Shown here in pieces: positions 8,655 through 18,110 of a DNA stretch of 64,000 bases. This DNA comes from CBDFGQ01 sp965247295 (GTDB lineage: Bacteria > Chloroflexota > Dehalococcoidia > Lucifugimonadales > JAGWBF01). Each line of letters starts with the position of its first letter. Positions within the stretch are counted from its first letter, which is position 1. Position numbers and translations under genes: made by a program. The notes beneath the pieces were generated by a model. The model did not search any database. It worked only from the letters and a program-made list of their open reading frames with translations, and was not told the origin of the DNA. The stretch covers positions 62,001-126,000 of the forward strand of contig CBDFGQ010000004.1 of NCBI GenBank assembly GCA_965247295.1, in the 5' to 3' direction.

Positions 8655-9692
8655 ATGGCCATCAACCGCATAGTATCGCCGGTCCAGTGGGGCGAGTTGA
8701 CAAGGTATGAAGAGATCGAGGTGGGAAGGGAGTTGGGGCCCATAGAGTGGACCTGTAACGCCGAGACGCTGGACCTTCTACTACACTGCTATGATCTGTG
8801 GCACGAGTGGTTCGTGGTCGACTCCCCCTTTGGAGGGCGCGTGCTTCCGCCCCCAGTGCTGGCTCAGGTCTTTATCTCCCTGAACCCCTATATTTTCCGT
8901 GCCGCGGCCGCCGGCCTAGAAGAGGAGTGCTTCGATGTGCTCCGACTGGACAAAAAGTACATCTTCAGCGGGAAGATCGCGGACAAGTTTATCAAGAGAG
9001 ATAAGGAGTGGGTCCTCTTCGACCACGTCTGCACCGACGAAGATGGCCGGGTGGTGGTCAAGCACAAGAGCCTCTTGGCACTCTCTTTCATAACCAGGCA
9101 GCAGATGCAGAAACTCAATGTAGAGGCACCCGACGTCACGACGATCGATGTGCAGGAGGCCTATCCTTACGCTCCTCCGGTGCTGGAGCCCAAGATACCC
9201 GGTGAGTGGAAGAGGGGCCCTGAGATGCCCGTCTCACGAACAAGCTACGCCAACAAGGACATGCCCCTGGGAGCCGATTTGGTCCCGCAGTCCACCCAGT
9301 ACACCTGGCGGCGCATGCGGGACTGGGAGCAGTACACCTACCACGAATTCATGCAGTGGCCCGAGTCGGCGGCTACCTACAATATCCATACCCATCCCGA
9401 CGCGGCACACAAGTTTGGCCTGGCCGCTCCCAACATCGGGGCACCCCGCTACTCCGCCTTCGTGTCCCTCATGATGCTCAGCGCCTTAGGAGAGGGATGG
9501 CTGCGTGGGGGGGCATTCTCCTTTCGATTCGTCCGGCAGGTGGGTCTCTGGGACTTCATCACCGCCAAAGCGCGGCTGGTCAAGAAGGAATCAGAAGGTA
9601 ACGCGGTCAGGCTGACTTTCGATACTTGGGTGGAGAACCAGCGGGGCGAGAAGGTCCTTGTGGGGCTCTCCAGCGGGTTGGTGCCTCTTTAA
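8655..9692 (+). CDS. MaoC-like double-hotdog hydratase/dehydratase
   Basis: A 345-residue protein with two hotdog halves. The N-terminal half resembles the FAS1-like dehydratase domain (YEEIEVGRELGPIEW), and the C-terminal half carries the MaoC-type block IHTHPDAAHKFGLAAPNIGA with the expected Asp and His pair near residues 245-253. Such proteins hydrate enoyl-CoA or related unsaturated acyl-CoA esters. A strong AAAGGAGG precedes the ATG. It sits 27 bp upstream of a tandem pair of CoA-transferases, so the operon plausibly activates an acid to its CoA ester and then hydrates it. Confidence 0.75.
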   Translation: MAINRIVSPVQWGELTRYEEIEVGRELGPIEWTCNAETLDLLLHCYDLWHEWFVVDSPFGGRVLPPPVLAQVFISLNPYIFRAAAAGLEEECFDVLRLDKKYIFSGKIADKFIKRDKEWVLFDHVCTDEDGRVVVKHKSLLALSFITRQQMQKLNVEAPDVTTIDVQEAYPYAPPVLEPKIPGEWKRGPEMPVSRTSYANKDMPLGADLVPQSTQYTWRRMRDWEQYTYHEFMQWPESAATYNIHTHPDAAHKFGLAAPNIGAPRYSAFVSLMMLSALGEGWLRGGAFSFRFVRQVGLWDFITAKARLVKKESEGNAVRLTFDTWVENQRGEKVLVGLSSGLVPL

Positions 9693-9719
9693 AAGGCGAA
9701 GGCATTCAGGGGGACCAGT

Positions 9720-10958
9720 ATGACACGGGAGGAAAGGCTCGCAGTGAAAGCTCCTCTTTCCGGGATCAGGGTAATTGAGGTAGGCAACTTTATCTCCGCA
9801 CCATCTTGCGCAATGATCCTGGGGGAGCTGGGTGCCGAGGTGGTCAAGCTCGAAACGCCTCGGGTGGGCGACGACTCGCGGTACTATGGCCCTTTCCAGA
9901 ATGACGAGCCTGACAGAGAGAAGAGCGGTCTCTTCCTCTACTTAAACAGGAACAAATTTGGGGCCACCCTGAACCTTGATACTGGCACAGGACGTGACCT
10001 CCTCAGCGATCTCGTCGGTATCTCCGATATCCTGATAGAGAACATCCCCGATCTGCCCGATGGCCAGCCGCAGCTGGAGTATGGCGACCTGGGCATCGTG
10101 AATCCCCAGCTCGTGATGCTCTCCATCAGTCCCTTCGGGAAGACAGGACCTCGCAGGCAGTGGAAGGCCGAGGATATCAATATCGCGGCCGCCAGCGGTT
10201 TCAGCGCTTCCATGGGCCTGCCGGAAAGAGAGCCCTTGGGATTTCCCGTGCCTATGGCGGGGTTCAATGCTGGGCTATACGCGGCTGCGGCGGTGTTGAC
10301 CGCCCTCTGTGTGCGCGATCTCCACGGGGAGGGACAGGCTATCGATGTTTCAGAAGTGGAAGCCCTGGCAACGCTCCACACTGGGGAAGAGGTCTTGATG
10401 TGGATGCATCAGTGGCGAGAGACCCGGAGGATGGGTCACCGTACGCTGACTACATACGGCTTCCCCAGCTGCAACCTGGGCTGTAAGGATGGCCAGGTTT
10501 TTGTGAACACAACGGGGCAAGACAATTGGCTGACGCTCATCGAGCTGATGGGCAACCCTGATTGGACGCGGGAACCGAGGTTCCGGGATCTCATGAAGAT
10601 CGACGAATCGGATTGGCCCGAGGGGGACCGTCACTTGGGGGCCTGGCTGGCGAACTATACGAGGGACGAGCTGCTGGACCTGGAGATAGGCAGAAATCTT
10701 CGCGTTGGCATCGCGCCCGTCCGCGATATCGGTGAAGTCAGCCGTGACCCGTCTCTGGATGGGTTCTTCACGGGGATTCCCGGCGATGATGGACAAGCGG
10801 TGCGCTTTCCAGGCCTTGCATATCACTTCTCGAACTGGGCGCCGCCTCTATCCCGGCGGGCGCCCGGGCTTGGCGAGGATAACGTGTTGGTATTCTGCGA
10901 GTTGCTGGGTGTGCCCAGACATGAGCTGGTCAGGATGTACCAGGCAGGGGTTGTCTAG
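9720..10958 (+). CDS. CaiB/BaiF family III CoA-transferase
   Basis: A 412-residue CaiB/BaiF enzyme with the N-terminal GIRVIEVGNFISAPSCAMIL and LGAEVVKLETP blocks, NRNKFGATLNLD, ILIENIPDL and SISPFGKTGPR. AGGGGGA precedes the ATG. The gene is followed after one base by a second CoA-transferase and preceded by the hotdog hydratase, giving a three-gene rightward operon. The residue after the first strand is EVGNF rather than the usual DLT or DFS, a modest deviation seen in several family branches. Substrate unknown. Confidence 0.9.
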   Translation: MTREERLAVKAPLSGIRVIEVGNFISAPSCAMILGELGAEVVKLETPRVGDDSRYYGPFQNDEPDREKSGLFLYLNRNKFGATLNLDTGTGRDLLSDLVGISDILIENIPDLPDGQPQLEYGDLGIVNPQLVMLSISPFGKTGPRRQWKAEDINIAAASGFSASMGLPEREPLGFPVPMAGFNAGLYAAAAVLTALCVRDLHGEGQAIDVSEVEALATLHTGEEVLMWMHQWRETRRMGHRTLTTYGFPSCNLGCKDGQVFVNTTGQDNWLTLIELMGNPDWTREPRFRDLMKIDESDWPEGDRHLGAWLANYTRDELLDLEIGRNLRVGIAPVRDIGEVSRDPSLDGFFTGIPGDDGQAVRFPGLAYHFSNWAPPLSRRAPGLGEDNVLVFCELLGVPRHELVRMYQAGVV

Positions 10959-10959
10959 G

Positions 10960-12183
10960 ATGGAACCCACTAGAAACGGAGGGCTGGCGGATTACCGAGT
11001 GGTGGACCTAAGCCGTACTCTGGCTGGGCCAGTGCCCAGCATGTTCCTGGCGGATATGGGGGCCCAGGTAATTAAAGTCGAGACGAGGAGGTACCTCGAC
11101 GCGATAAGGCGTGGGCGCCTTGTGGAGCCAGAACAGTCAGAGGTCGAGCAGCACCCACAAGCGCATAATGTCTGGCGTGGAAAACTGGGCATCACCCTTG
11201 ACATAGCTCAACCTGAGGCCCGCTCCATCCTCAGTCGGCTTATAGGTGTAAGCGACGTGGTCGTGGAGAGCTTTGGTCCGGGCGTCCTTCAAAGGCTGGG
11301 GCTCGGGTACGACAGATTGAGGGAGATAAAGCATGACATCATCCTAATGTCCTTAAAGACCTTTACCGCCAGCGGGCCGTTGCACGCGATCCGGGGCGGT
11401 GGCCCCACGGCCCACGCTTTGGGCGGCGTCAACAGCATTATCGGATACGAGGATGGGAAGGTCCTCTCCCTTGGGAGATATACCGCAGACCTTCTCACCG
11501 GGCTCCAGACCCTCATCGCCCTTTGCGCGGCCCTGCACCAGCGGAAGCTGGAGGGAACGGGTCAACACATCGAGGTCTGTCTGACAAAATCGTCCATCCT
11601 GGCCGCAACCGTCGCCTTCCTGGAATACTCTTTCACCGGTCGGACCCTAAAGCCAAGGGGTAATTTCGATCCCACCATGGCGCCCTACAACTACTTCCCC
11701 TGCCTGGGGGAGGACCAGTGGGTCTCGATCGCCGTGCGTACCGAGGAGCAGTGGCAGGGGCTATGTGAGGCTCTCGGCAATCCCGAATGGACGAGGGAAA
11801 AGATGTTCCGCGATAAGTATGACCGGCTCAAGAACCGGGAAGAGTTAGAGCGCCTGATCTCACCGTGGACCAGGGAACACACTGCAATGGAAGTAGCGGA
11901 GACATTACAGGCACTGGGCGTTCCCGCAGCCCCCCTTCTTAGAGCGCAGGACCGCTTTGCCGACCCTCATTTCCAGGCGCGAGGGCTCTACACCTGGGTG
12001 GACCATCCGGTCCTCGGCAGCGAGCCTCTTTTCAACACCATGTGGAAAATGAGCAAGACTCCTCCCCAGATCAGAGGGCCTGCGCCGCTACTCGGGCAGC
12101 ACAACGATTACGTCTTCCGCGCGCTATTGGGCATGTCCGAGAAGGAGATAGACAGTCTCACGGAGACGGGAGTGCTCGGTTGA
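10960..12183 (+). CDS. CaiB/BaiF family III CoA-transferase (second of pair)
   Basis: A 407-residue CaiB/BaiF enzyme (YRVVDLSRTLAGPVPSMFLA, MGAQVIKVET, KLGITLDIAQPEA, VVVESFGPGVL, SLKTFTASGP). The open frame extends back to 10705, but that part overlaps the previous gene; the ATG at 10960 begins one base after the preceding stop and gives the normal family N-terminus. The LAGP motif here is the canonical form, unlike its partner. This second tandem pair mirrors the pair at 627-3148, suggesting the enzyme works as a two-subunit complex in this organism. Confidence 0.9.
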   Translation: MEPTRNGGLADYRVVDLSRTLAGPVPSMFLADMGAQVIKVETRRYLDAIRRGRLVEPEQSEVEQHPQAHNVWRGKLGITLDIAQPEARSILSRLIGVSDVVVESFGPGVLQRLGLGYDRLREIKHDIILMSLKTFTASGPLHAIRGGGPTAHALGGVNSIIGYEDGKVLSLGRYTADLLTGLQTLIALCAALHQRKLEGTGQHIEVCLTKSSILAATVAFLEYSFTGRTLKPRGNFDPTMAPYNYFPCLGEDQWVSIAVRTEEQWQGLCEALGNPEWTREKMFRDKYDRLKNREELERLISPWTREHTAMEVAETLQALGVPAAPLLRAQDRFADPHFQARGLYTWVDHPVLGSEPLFNTMWKMSKTPPQIRGPAPLLGQHNDYVFRALLGMSEKEIDSLTETGVLG

Positions 12184-12513
12184 AGGGGTGCTGCTATACA
12201 TGCACATCATCAGGCTGAATACGGCATTGAAGGTATCGGGAGGCTCGGTCCTGATGAAATCGTGGATCACCACCGACCACCCCAGCCATCAACCCTGTGG
12301 CTATGTATGACTTGAATTCACAGGACTCAGCGTCCGGATGCTCCTCCGGGACTGCGCCTGGCTGGTCCTAGTCAGGACGCTGTTCACTCCTTCGCTTCGC
12401 ACGTCGTAAGACCTTATTGTTATCGGGGAGCCTGTCCACGTAATAATTGACGCGATACAGTATGACTGTACATGCCGTCAAGCGCGTGGGTTAGTGAGAG
12501 GAGGCACACTGTC
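12184..12513. other. Intergenic stretch, nothing recognised
   Basis: About 330 bases between the CoA-transferase operon and the amidase. No gene, RNA or clear hairpin was recognised. A promoter for the amidase is expected here. Confidence 0.4.
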
Positions 12514-13932
12514 ATGGCGGACCGCGACCAGGCGTTTACCCCGGCGTTCGAACTGGTGGAGCAGATTACGACCAGGGCCGTCTCACCGGTGGAGCTGACC
12601 GAGCTGTACCTCAGGCGCATCGAAGGGCTGGACATCAAGCTTAACTCCTACCTGACGGTGATAGGTGACGAGGCCCTCGAAGCGGCCAGGCGGGCGGAGA
12701 AGGCTCTGGCCGATGGAGAGGCCGTCGGCCCCCTCCACGGGCTCCCCATCTCCGTCAAGGACCTGGAGGTGACGGCGGGCATCAGGACCACCTTCGGCTC
12801 CCTGGTGTTCAAAGACCACGTGCCCGAGGGGGACTCGGGAGTGGCCGAGCGGGTCCGCAAGTCGGGGGCCATAATCCTGGGCAAGACCAATACCCCCGAG
12901 TTCGGCGTCGGGGACACTACCAGAAACCGGCTGGGAGACGCCTGCCGCAACCCCTGGGACACATCGAGGACTGCAGGGGCCTCCAGTGGTGGCGCGGCGG
13001 CGGCCCTGGCTGCCGGCCTCTGTCCCCTGGCCACCGGGAGCGACGCCGGTGGCTCCATCCGCATCCCAGCGAGCTTCTGCGGAGTCTACGGGATCAAGCC
13101 CACCCTGGGCCGCGTGCCTCGGTTCGGGGGAGTGGGCCGTCCCAGCCCCAATCCCGTGGCCCAGAGCGGACCGATGGCCCGGACGGTGAGGGACGCGGCC
13201 ATGTTGCTCCAGGTGCTGGCGGGCCCGGATGACAGAGACGTGAACACCCTCAGGGAGCAGCCTGCCAACTACCTGGCCGACCTCGAGGCGGGAGTTCGGG
13301 GCTCCAGGATCGCCTGGAGCCTGGACCTGGGCTATGCCACGGTGGACCCGGAGGTTTCCGAGGTCACCTCCCGGGCGGCCAGACTCTTCGAGGAGCTGGG
13401 GGCGCAGGTGGATGAGCCCGGTATCAGTATGGAGGAGCCCTTTAGCCGGGTGGGGCCCGTCGTCTGGGCCAACTCCTACGCCTCCTACGGCCATCATCTT
13501 GAGGAGCGCCCTGGCGACCTGACGGACTACGCCAGGGAGAGGTTGGAAAAGGGCAAGGCGGTGACCGGGGCCGACTACGCCCGCGCTCTGAGGCAGCTGG
13601 AGCTGCTCAAGTTCCAGATGGACACCCTGATGGAGAAGTACGATCTGCTGCTGACCCCCACCATGTCCGTCCCAGCGTTAGCGATAGCGCAGCACCCCTC
13701 ATCCATCGCCGGCCGGGAGGTGAGCCGGGAGTGGGGATTCAAGCCCTTTAATCTGGTGTTCAATCTGACGGGGCAGCCCGCGGCCAACGTACCTTGTGGC
13801 TTCTCTTCCGATGGGTTGCCCATAGGGTTGCAAGTCATAGGGCGCCGGGGCGACGAGTCGATGGTCCTTCGGGCCTCGGCGGCCTTCGAGCAGGCCAGGC
13901 CCTGGGTGGACAGGCGACCTCCGGTCTCCTAA
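12514..13932 (+). CDS. Amidase-signature family hydrolase
   Basis: A 472-residue amidase-signature enzyme. The Ser-cisSer-Lys triad is visible: Lys near residue 82 in ISVKDLEV, cis-Ser near 158 in TAGASSGGAAAA, and the nucleophile Ser near 181 in SDAGGSIRIPAS. The family hydrolyses amides and also includes GatA; context (no gatB or gatC) argues against the aminoacyl-tRNA amidotransferase. The ATG at 12514 has AGAGGAGG upstream, so the longer frame from 12472 is not used. The gene stands alone between two gaps of 330 and 440 bp. Confidence 0.88.
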   Translation: MADRDQAFTPAFELVEQITTRAVSPVELTELYLRRIEGLDIKLNSYLTVIGDEALEAARRAEKALADGEAVGPLHGLPISVKDLEVTAGIRTTFGSLVFKDHVPEGDSGVAERVRKSGAIILGKTNTPEFGVGDTTRNRLGDACRNPWDTSRTAGASSGGAAAALAAGLCPLATGSDAGGSIRIPASFCGVYGIKPTLGRVPRFGGVGRPSPNPVAQSGPMARTVRDAAMLLQVLAGPDDRDVNTLREQPANYLADLEAGVRGSRIAWSLDLGYATVDPEVSEVTSRAARLFEELGAQVDEPGISMEEPFSRVGPVVWANSYASYGHHLEERPGDLTDYARERLEKGKAVTGADYARALRQLELLKFQMDTLMEKYDLLLTPTMSVPALAIAQHPSSIAGREVSREWGFKPFNLVFNLTGQPAANVPCGFSSDGLPIGLQVIGRRGDESMVLRASAAFEQARPWVDRRPPVS

Positions 13933-14373
13933 TTGCCGTGATCTCGGACAGGTCCAAAGGATGTGGTCCTTCCCCTGACCTATTTCAAGCTGATCAAAGA
14001 GTCCTCACCGGTGCCGCCGAGTCGCCCCACGACCATATCCAAGTTGTTTCCCGTGGCTATACGGGCCTTCTGGAGGCCATTCCAGCAATTATTTACTGAT
14101 TGCCATTAGAGAGACGCTGGTCAGGCAGTTCCCAGGACGGTCGCAGCCGTATAGGCTGATGCGGCCCACCTCCAAGTCTGGCTCCAGTCATCGAAGTCAT
14201 AGGAAGTGCAGAGGGTTAAGCGATGCGGTGATTGACTGCGTTCCAGAGTGACCGTACCATCGTCAGCGTGGCGTATGGTCGGATCTCGGTATATCCCCAG
14301 CTTGATATAGTGTATGTCGGCTAGGGCCGAGGGTTGTCCGGACTTAGCAGATACCGGGATTAGGGAGGCCACC
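13933..14373. other. Intergenic stretch, nothing recognised
   Basis: About 440 bases between the amidase and the cytosine-deaminase-like gene, both rightward. Short open frames on both strands have no convincing start or family resemblance. Confidence 0.4.
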
Positions 14374-15624
14374 ATGGATACCATCTTACGGAACACGCGC
14401 ATAGAGGACGGCGTCCACAAGCTCACGGCCGACATCGGCATCGACCACGGACGAATCGCCGTAATCGAGCCGAACCTCGCCGCCGAGGGCGAAGAGATCG
14501 ACGTAAGTGGCCGGCTGGTCACGCCCGGGTTCATAGAGACACATATTCACCTGGACAAGTCCTGTATCCTCGACCGCTGCAAATCGGAAAAGGGAGATCT
14601 GAGCGAGGCCATCGGAGAAGTGGGCAAGGCCAAGAAAGAGTTCACCCCCGAGGACGTCTATGACCGCGCCAAGAGAACGCTCGAGAAATGCATCCTGAAC
14701 GGCACAACCCACATGCGCACCCAGCTTGAGGTAGACCCCGGCATCGGTCTGCGAGGTCTGGAAGGCATCCTGCCGCTGATCGACGAGTACAAATGGGCCA
14801 TCGATATCGAGATCTGTATCTTTCCTCAGGAAGGGTTACTCAACAATCCGGGGACGGATGAGCTAATGGTCGAGGCACTCAGGAGTGGCGGCTCGGTCGT
14901 CGGAGCCGCACCGTACACCGATAGCGACCCCCACGGTCAGATCGACCGCATCTTCGAGATGGCGCGGGAATTGGGCATCGATATCGACATGCATCTTGAC
15001 TTCGGCCCGGACCCGAGCGAGCTGGACCTCGACTATGTCTGCGAGCTCACGGACAAATTCGACTATGGTGGCCGGGTGACTATCGGACACATGACCAAAC
15101 TCTCAGCCGCGGACCCGGAACGGTTCAAGGAAAAGGCCCGGCGGATGGCCGACGCCGGTGTCTCAGTGACGGTGCTGCCCTCGACGGACCTGTTCCTAAT
15201 GGGCCGGCACCAAGATCACAGCATCATGCGGGGTGTGACGGCCGCGCACAAATTGTGCCATGAAGGTGTGAACTGCTCGTTGTCCACGAACAACGTGCTG
15301 AACCCCTTTACGCCATTCGGCGACTGCTCTCTAGTCCGGATCGCCAACCTTTACGCCAACATCTGCCAGGTGGGCACGCGAGACGACATCGTCGAGTGCT
15401 ACCAGATGATCACCAACCGCTCGGCGAAGCTCATGCGGCTGGATGATTACGGCCTTGAAGTCGGCAAGTCGGCCGACCTGGTCGTGCTTGATTGTTACGA
15501 CCGAGCGACCGCGATCGCCGAACTGGCGCAGCCGCTCTGGGGATTTAAGCGTGGGCGTGTGACCTTCACCCGCGTGCCGGCCGAGTTGCACCGGCCCCAC
15601 AGAGGCGAAGGTGCCCACGCATGA
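14374..15624 (+). CDS. Cytosine deaminase-like amidohydrolase
   Basis: A 416-residue amidohydrolase resembling CodA and N-isopropylammelide hydrolases. Metal ligands appear in GFIETHIHLDKS (HxH near residue 59), a barrel histidine in IDMHLDFGPD and another in TIGHMTKLSA; the C-terminal aspartate expected after the barrel is replaced by the STNNVLNPF segment, so the last ligand is uncertain. Start chosen at 14374, behind GGGAGG; the frame from 14314 is longer. Its stop overlaps a following ATG (ATGA at 15621), whose reading frame is cut after about 12 codons by the IS3 element. Confidence 0.82.
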   Translation: MDTILRNTRIEDGVHKLTADIGIDHGRIAVIEPNLAAEGEEIDVSGRLVTPGFIETHIHLDKSCILDRCKSEKGDLSEAIGEVGKAKKEFTPEDVYDRAKRTLEKCILNGTTHMRTQLEVDPGIGLRGLEGILPLIDEYKWAIDIEICIFPQEGLLNNPGTDELMVEALRSGGSVVGAAPYTDSDPHGQIDRIFEMARELGIDIDMHLDFGPDPSELDLDYVCELTDKFDYGGRVTIGHMTKLSAADPERFKEKARRMADAGVSVTVLPSTDLFLMGRHQDHSIMRGVTAAHKLCHEGVNCSLSTNNVLNPFTPFGDCSLVRIANLYANICQVGTRDDIVECYQMITNRSAKLMRLDDYGLEVGKSADLVVLDCYDRATAIAELAQPLWGFKRGRVTFTRVPAELHRPHRGEGAHA

Positions 15625-15700
15625 AGCCGATTAAAAGTGAGGTAGGATGGAAAAAATGGACACCAAAGTCGGAGTAGGATAATACGACGGAGGTGTCAGA

Positions 15701-16015
15701 ATGAAAAGGGTTCCACAAGGAAGGTACAGCAGGGAATTCCGGCAGGAAGCAGTGAGGCTGGTAACAGAAGAGAAGCTATCATTGCCAGAGGCAGGCCGCC
15801 GGCTGTCCTTGCCGCCATCGACATTAGGGTACTGGGTGAAGGCACATAGGGCTGGCAAACTGGGAGATGTGGGCAAGACGTACAGGCCCATGACAGAAGT
15901 AGAGATGGACCTTGCCCGGACGAAGAAGGAACTGGCGGAAGTGAAGATGGAGCGGGACATACTAAAAAAAGCAGCCGCGTACTTTGCCAGGGAGTCGCTG
16001 CCCGGTACGCGATGA
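15701..16015 (+). CDS. IS3-family transposase OrfA
   Basis: A 104-residue OrfA with an N-terminal helix-turn-helix (YSREFRQEAVRLVTEEKLSL, then PEAGRRLSLPPSTLGYWV) and a C-terminal leucine-zipper-like region (TKKELAEVKMERDILKKAAA). It binds the IS ends. Its stop overlaps the start of orfB as ATGA, and a run of seven A followed by G at 15964-15971 is a canonical -1 slippery site. The downstream frame is open from that point into orfB, so an OrfAB fusion transposase can be made by programmed frameshifting. Confidence 0.9.
   Translation: MKRVPQGRYSREFRQEAVRLVTEEKLSLPEAGRRLSLPPSTLGYWVKAHRAGKLGDVGKTYRPMTEVEMDLARTKKELAEVKMERDILKKAAAYFARESLPGTR
15964..15971 (+). promoter_or_regulatory. Programmed -1 frameshift site
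   Basis: A7G slippery run read by orfA as AAA AAA GCA. A one-base slip backwards enters the orfB frame, which is open here through the orfB ATG. This is the usual way IS3 elements make OrfAB. Confidence 0.75.
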
Positions 16016-16875
16016 TGAAAGAACTGCGGCTCGACTACCCCAAATGTGTCTTGGGCCGGTTGTTGAACGTATCGGCCAGTGGCTACTATGCCTGGGTGGA
16101 CCGGCCATCGTCCAGGCGAGCACAGGAGGAAGTGCGGCTGGAGCTGGAGATCAGGGCAGCCCACAAGCGGACGAGACAGACCTATGGCCCGGAACGGTTA
16201 CAGCGCGACCTGGCGGAGCATGGCGTTCGGGTGGGCATCTGTCGCATCAAGCGTATCCGAAAGAAGCTTGGCATACGCTGCAGGCAGAAGAGGAGATTCA
16301 AGGCCACCACCGACTCCGGGCACAGACTACCGGTTGCAGATAACATATTGGGCCAGCAGTTCAAGGTCTGGAGGCCGAACACTGTGTGGGTGAGTGACAT
16401 CGCCTATATACCGACCGATGAGGGCTGGCTATATCTGGCGGGCCACAAGGACCTGTTCACCGGAGAGATTGTGGGCTATGCCATGGGAGAGCGGATGACC
16501 AAGAACCTGGTTAGTCAGTCTCTATTGCGGGCGCTGAGAGCCAAACGTCCAGCGAGGGGCCTGATGCATCACTCTGACCGAGGCAGTCAGTATTGCTCCC
16601 AGGAATACAGAGGTTTTCTCGAGCGGTCTGGCCTGCGATCTTCCATGAGCGGGAAGGGGAACTGCTTTGATAATGCTCCGATGGAGAGCTTCTGGGCCAC
16701 ACTCAAGCAGGAGTTGGTCCACCACCGTCATTACAGAAGCAGGCAGGAGGCAGCTCGAGAGATCACGGAATATATCGAGCTCTTCTATAACCGCCAGCGC
16801 CGCCAGGCCAGGCTGGGGTTCCTGTCACCCGCGGCGTATGAGCAGAGATTCTATGCCGGACTACCAGCAGCATGA
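16012..16875 (+). CDS. IS3-family transposase OrfB (DDE integrase core)
   Basis: A 287-residue catalytic part of the transposase. The HTH_21 segment is followed by an rve core with DDE residues: Asp in TVWVSDIAYI, Asp in MHHSDRGSQY and Glu in FDNAPMESFW. The C-terminal YNRQRRQARLGFLSPAAYE is typical of the family. It appears intact. It is coupled to orfA by a 4-base overlap and by the upstream slippery site. Confidence 0.92.
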   Translation: MMKELRLDYPKCVLGRLLNVSASGYYAWVDRPSSRRAQEEVRLELEIRAAHKRTRQTYGPERLQRDLAEHGVRVGICRIKRIRKKLGIRCRQKRRFKATTDSGHRLPVADNILGQQFKVWRPNTVWVSDIAYIPTDEGWLYLAGHKDLFTGEIVGYAMGERMTKNLVSQSLLRALRAKRPARGLMHHSDRGSQYCSQEYRGFLERSGLRSSMSGKGNCFDNAPMESFWATLKQELVHHRHYRSRQEAAREITEYIELFYNRQRRQARLGFLSPAAYEQRFYAGLPAA

Positions 16876-18110
16876 AAGGTTTGGTGTCCACTATTTACGT
16901 CCGACCTCAAAGCGCGCAGCCGCAAGGACCGCCCAACGAATCTCTTGGAGCCTTCTGCCACGACAACCATGTGGCGCTCGAAGGCGCGCCGGACGGGCCA
17001 CTGAGGGGGTTGACCTTCGGCGTCAAGGACATCTTCCACATCGCCGGCCACAGGACCGGCTTCGGCCACCCCGACTGGCTGCGCATGCACCCGCCGGCCG
17101 AGGTCACGGCGGCGGTGGTGCAGCGGCTCCTCGACGCTGGTGCCCGAATGATTGGGAAGACCCACACGGACGAGTTGGCCTACAGCCTGAGTGGGGAGAA
17201 CATGCACTATGGCACGCCTGTCAACCCGGCCGCCCCCGACCGAATCCCCGGCGGATCGTCCAACGGCTCGGTTTCAGCCGTCGCCGGGGGGCTCGTGGAT
17301 TTCGCCCTGGGGACCGACTGCGGCGGCTCGGTGCGTCTACCAGCAAGCTATTGCGGTGTCCTCGGCATGCGTCCAACCTACGGCCGAGTGCCGCTCGATG
17401 GTGTGATCCCATTTGGCCCGAGCTTCGATGTCGCCGGCTGGTTTGCCCGTGACGCCGATGTCTTGGAGCGAGTGGGTCGAGCGCTGCTCAACGATGAGTC
17501 GGAACCTCCAGTTCCCAAACGGCTACTGTACGCCCGCGACGCCTTCGATCTTGTCGATCCACAGGTGACGGAGGCCTTGGAGGACGCCGTCGGGAAAGCC
17601 GTCGTCGCCATCGGCTCCAGTGAAGAGGTCAGGGTCAGCCCCGAGAGTCTGCCCGCTTGGTTCGAGACCTTCCGGGTGCTGCAGGCGGCGGAGGTTTGGG
17701 GCAATCACGGCGCGTGGGTCGAGGCGGTGAAACCCGAATTCGGCCGTGGCATTCGCGAGCGGCTCGCGTGGGCGTCGCAGGTCACAGAGGATGATGTAGC
17801 CGCCTGCAAGGTCAAGCACACAGCGATAAGGGCCCGGATTTATGGGTTGATAAAGGAGGGCGATATATTGTGCCTGCCGACCTCCCCACGGGTCGCGCCG
17901 CTCAGGAACACGCCGACCAACGATATTGAAGTCAGGTTTCGCCACCAGGCGATGGGCTTGCTGTGCATCGCAGGTCTTGGGGGGCTTCCACAGGTGAGCC
18001 TGCCGCTGGCTTCACTCGACGGCCTCCCGCTGGGGCTCTCCCTCGTGGGGCCACGCGGCGCCGACACGCAGCTGCTAGCCCTGACACGGAAACTGATGCT
18101 CGACGCCTAA
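16872..18110 (+). CDS. Amidase-signature hydrolase with IS-derived 5' end
   Basis: A 412-residue amidase-signature enzyme with Lys near residue 52 (LTFGVKDIF), cis-Ser near 130 (GGSSNGSVSAV) and nucleophile Ser near 153 (DCGGSVRLPAS). The C-terminal half is shortened, as in AtzE/GatA-like small amidases. The ATG lies inside the right end of the IS3 element, so the first 6 codons are IS sequence. The original start may have been the ATG at 15621, which overlaps the previous gene's stop and is separated from this frame by the IS. All catalytic residues are retained, so the enzyme could still be made if expressed from the IS. Confidence 0.8.
   Translation: MKGLVSTIYVRPQSAQPQGPPNESLGAFCHDNHVALEGAPDGPLRGLTFGVKDIFHIAGHRTGFGHPDWLRMHPPAEVTAAVVQRLLDAGARMIGKTHTDELAYSLSGENMHYGTPVNPAAPDRIPGGSSNGSVSAVAGGLVDFALGTDCGGSVRLPASYCGVLGMRPTYGRVPLDGVIPFGPSFDVAGWFARDADVLERVGRALLNDESEPPVPKRLLYARDAFDLVDPQVTEALEDAVGKAVVAIGSSEEVRVSPESLPAWFETFRVLQAAEVWGNHGAWVEAVKPEFGRGIRERLAWASQVTEDDVAACKVKHTAIRARIYGLIKEGDILCLPTSPRVAPLRNTPTNDIEVRFRHQAMGLLCIAGLGGLPQVSLPLASLDGLPLGLSLVGPRGADTQLLALTRKLMLDA

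Larger units (their letters stand above)
15657..16890 (+). mobile_element. IS3-family insertion sequence
   Basis: A 1234-bp element bounded by the 11-bp perfect inverted repeat TGGACACCAAA (15657-15667 and 16880-16890). It encodes orfA and orfB in the arrangement of the IS3 family. No matching 3-4 bp target duplication is seen (AAA on the left, CTA on the right), which suggests an old insertion, a recombined copy or flank mutation. The right end lies at the beginning of an amidase gene. Confidence 0.88.

Noticed and set aside
10705..10959. N-terminal extension of the second CoA-transferase
   Set aside because: It overlaps the preceding gene and lacks family similarity; ATG 10960 gives the normal N-terminus.
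12514..13932. GatA subunit of aminoacyl-tRNA amidotransferase
   Set aside because: No gatB or gatC beside any of the three amidase-signature genes, and context is catabolic.
16667..17452. Rightward frame crossing the IS and amidase
   Set aside because: It overlaps the transposase and amidase in another frame and has no family features.
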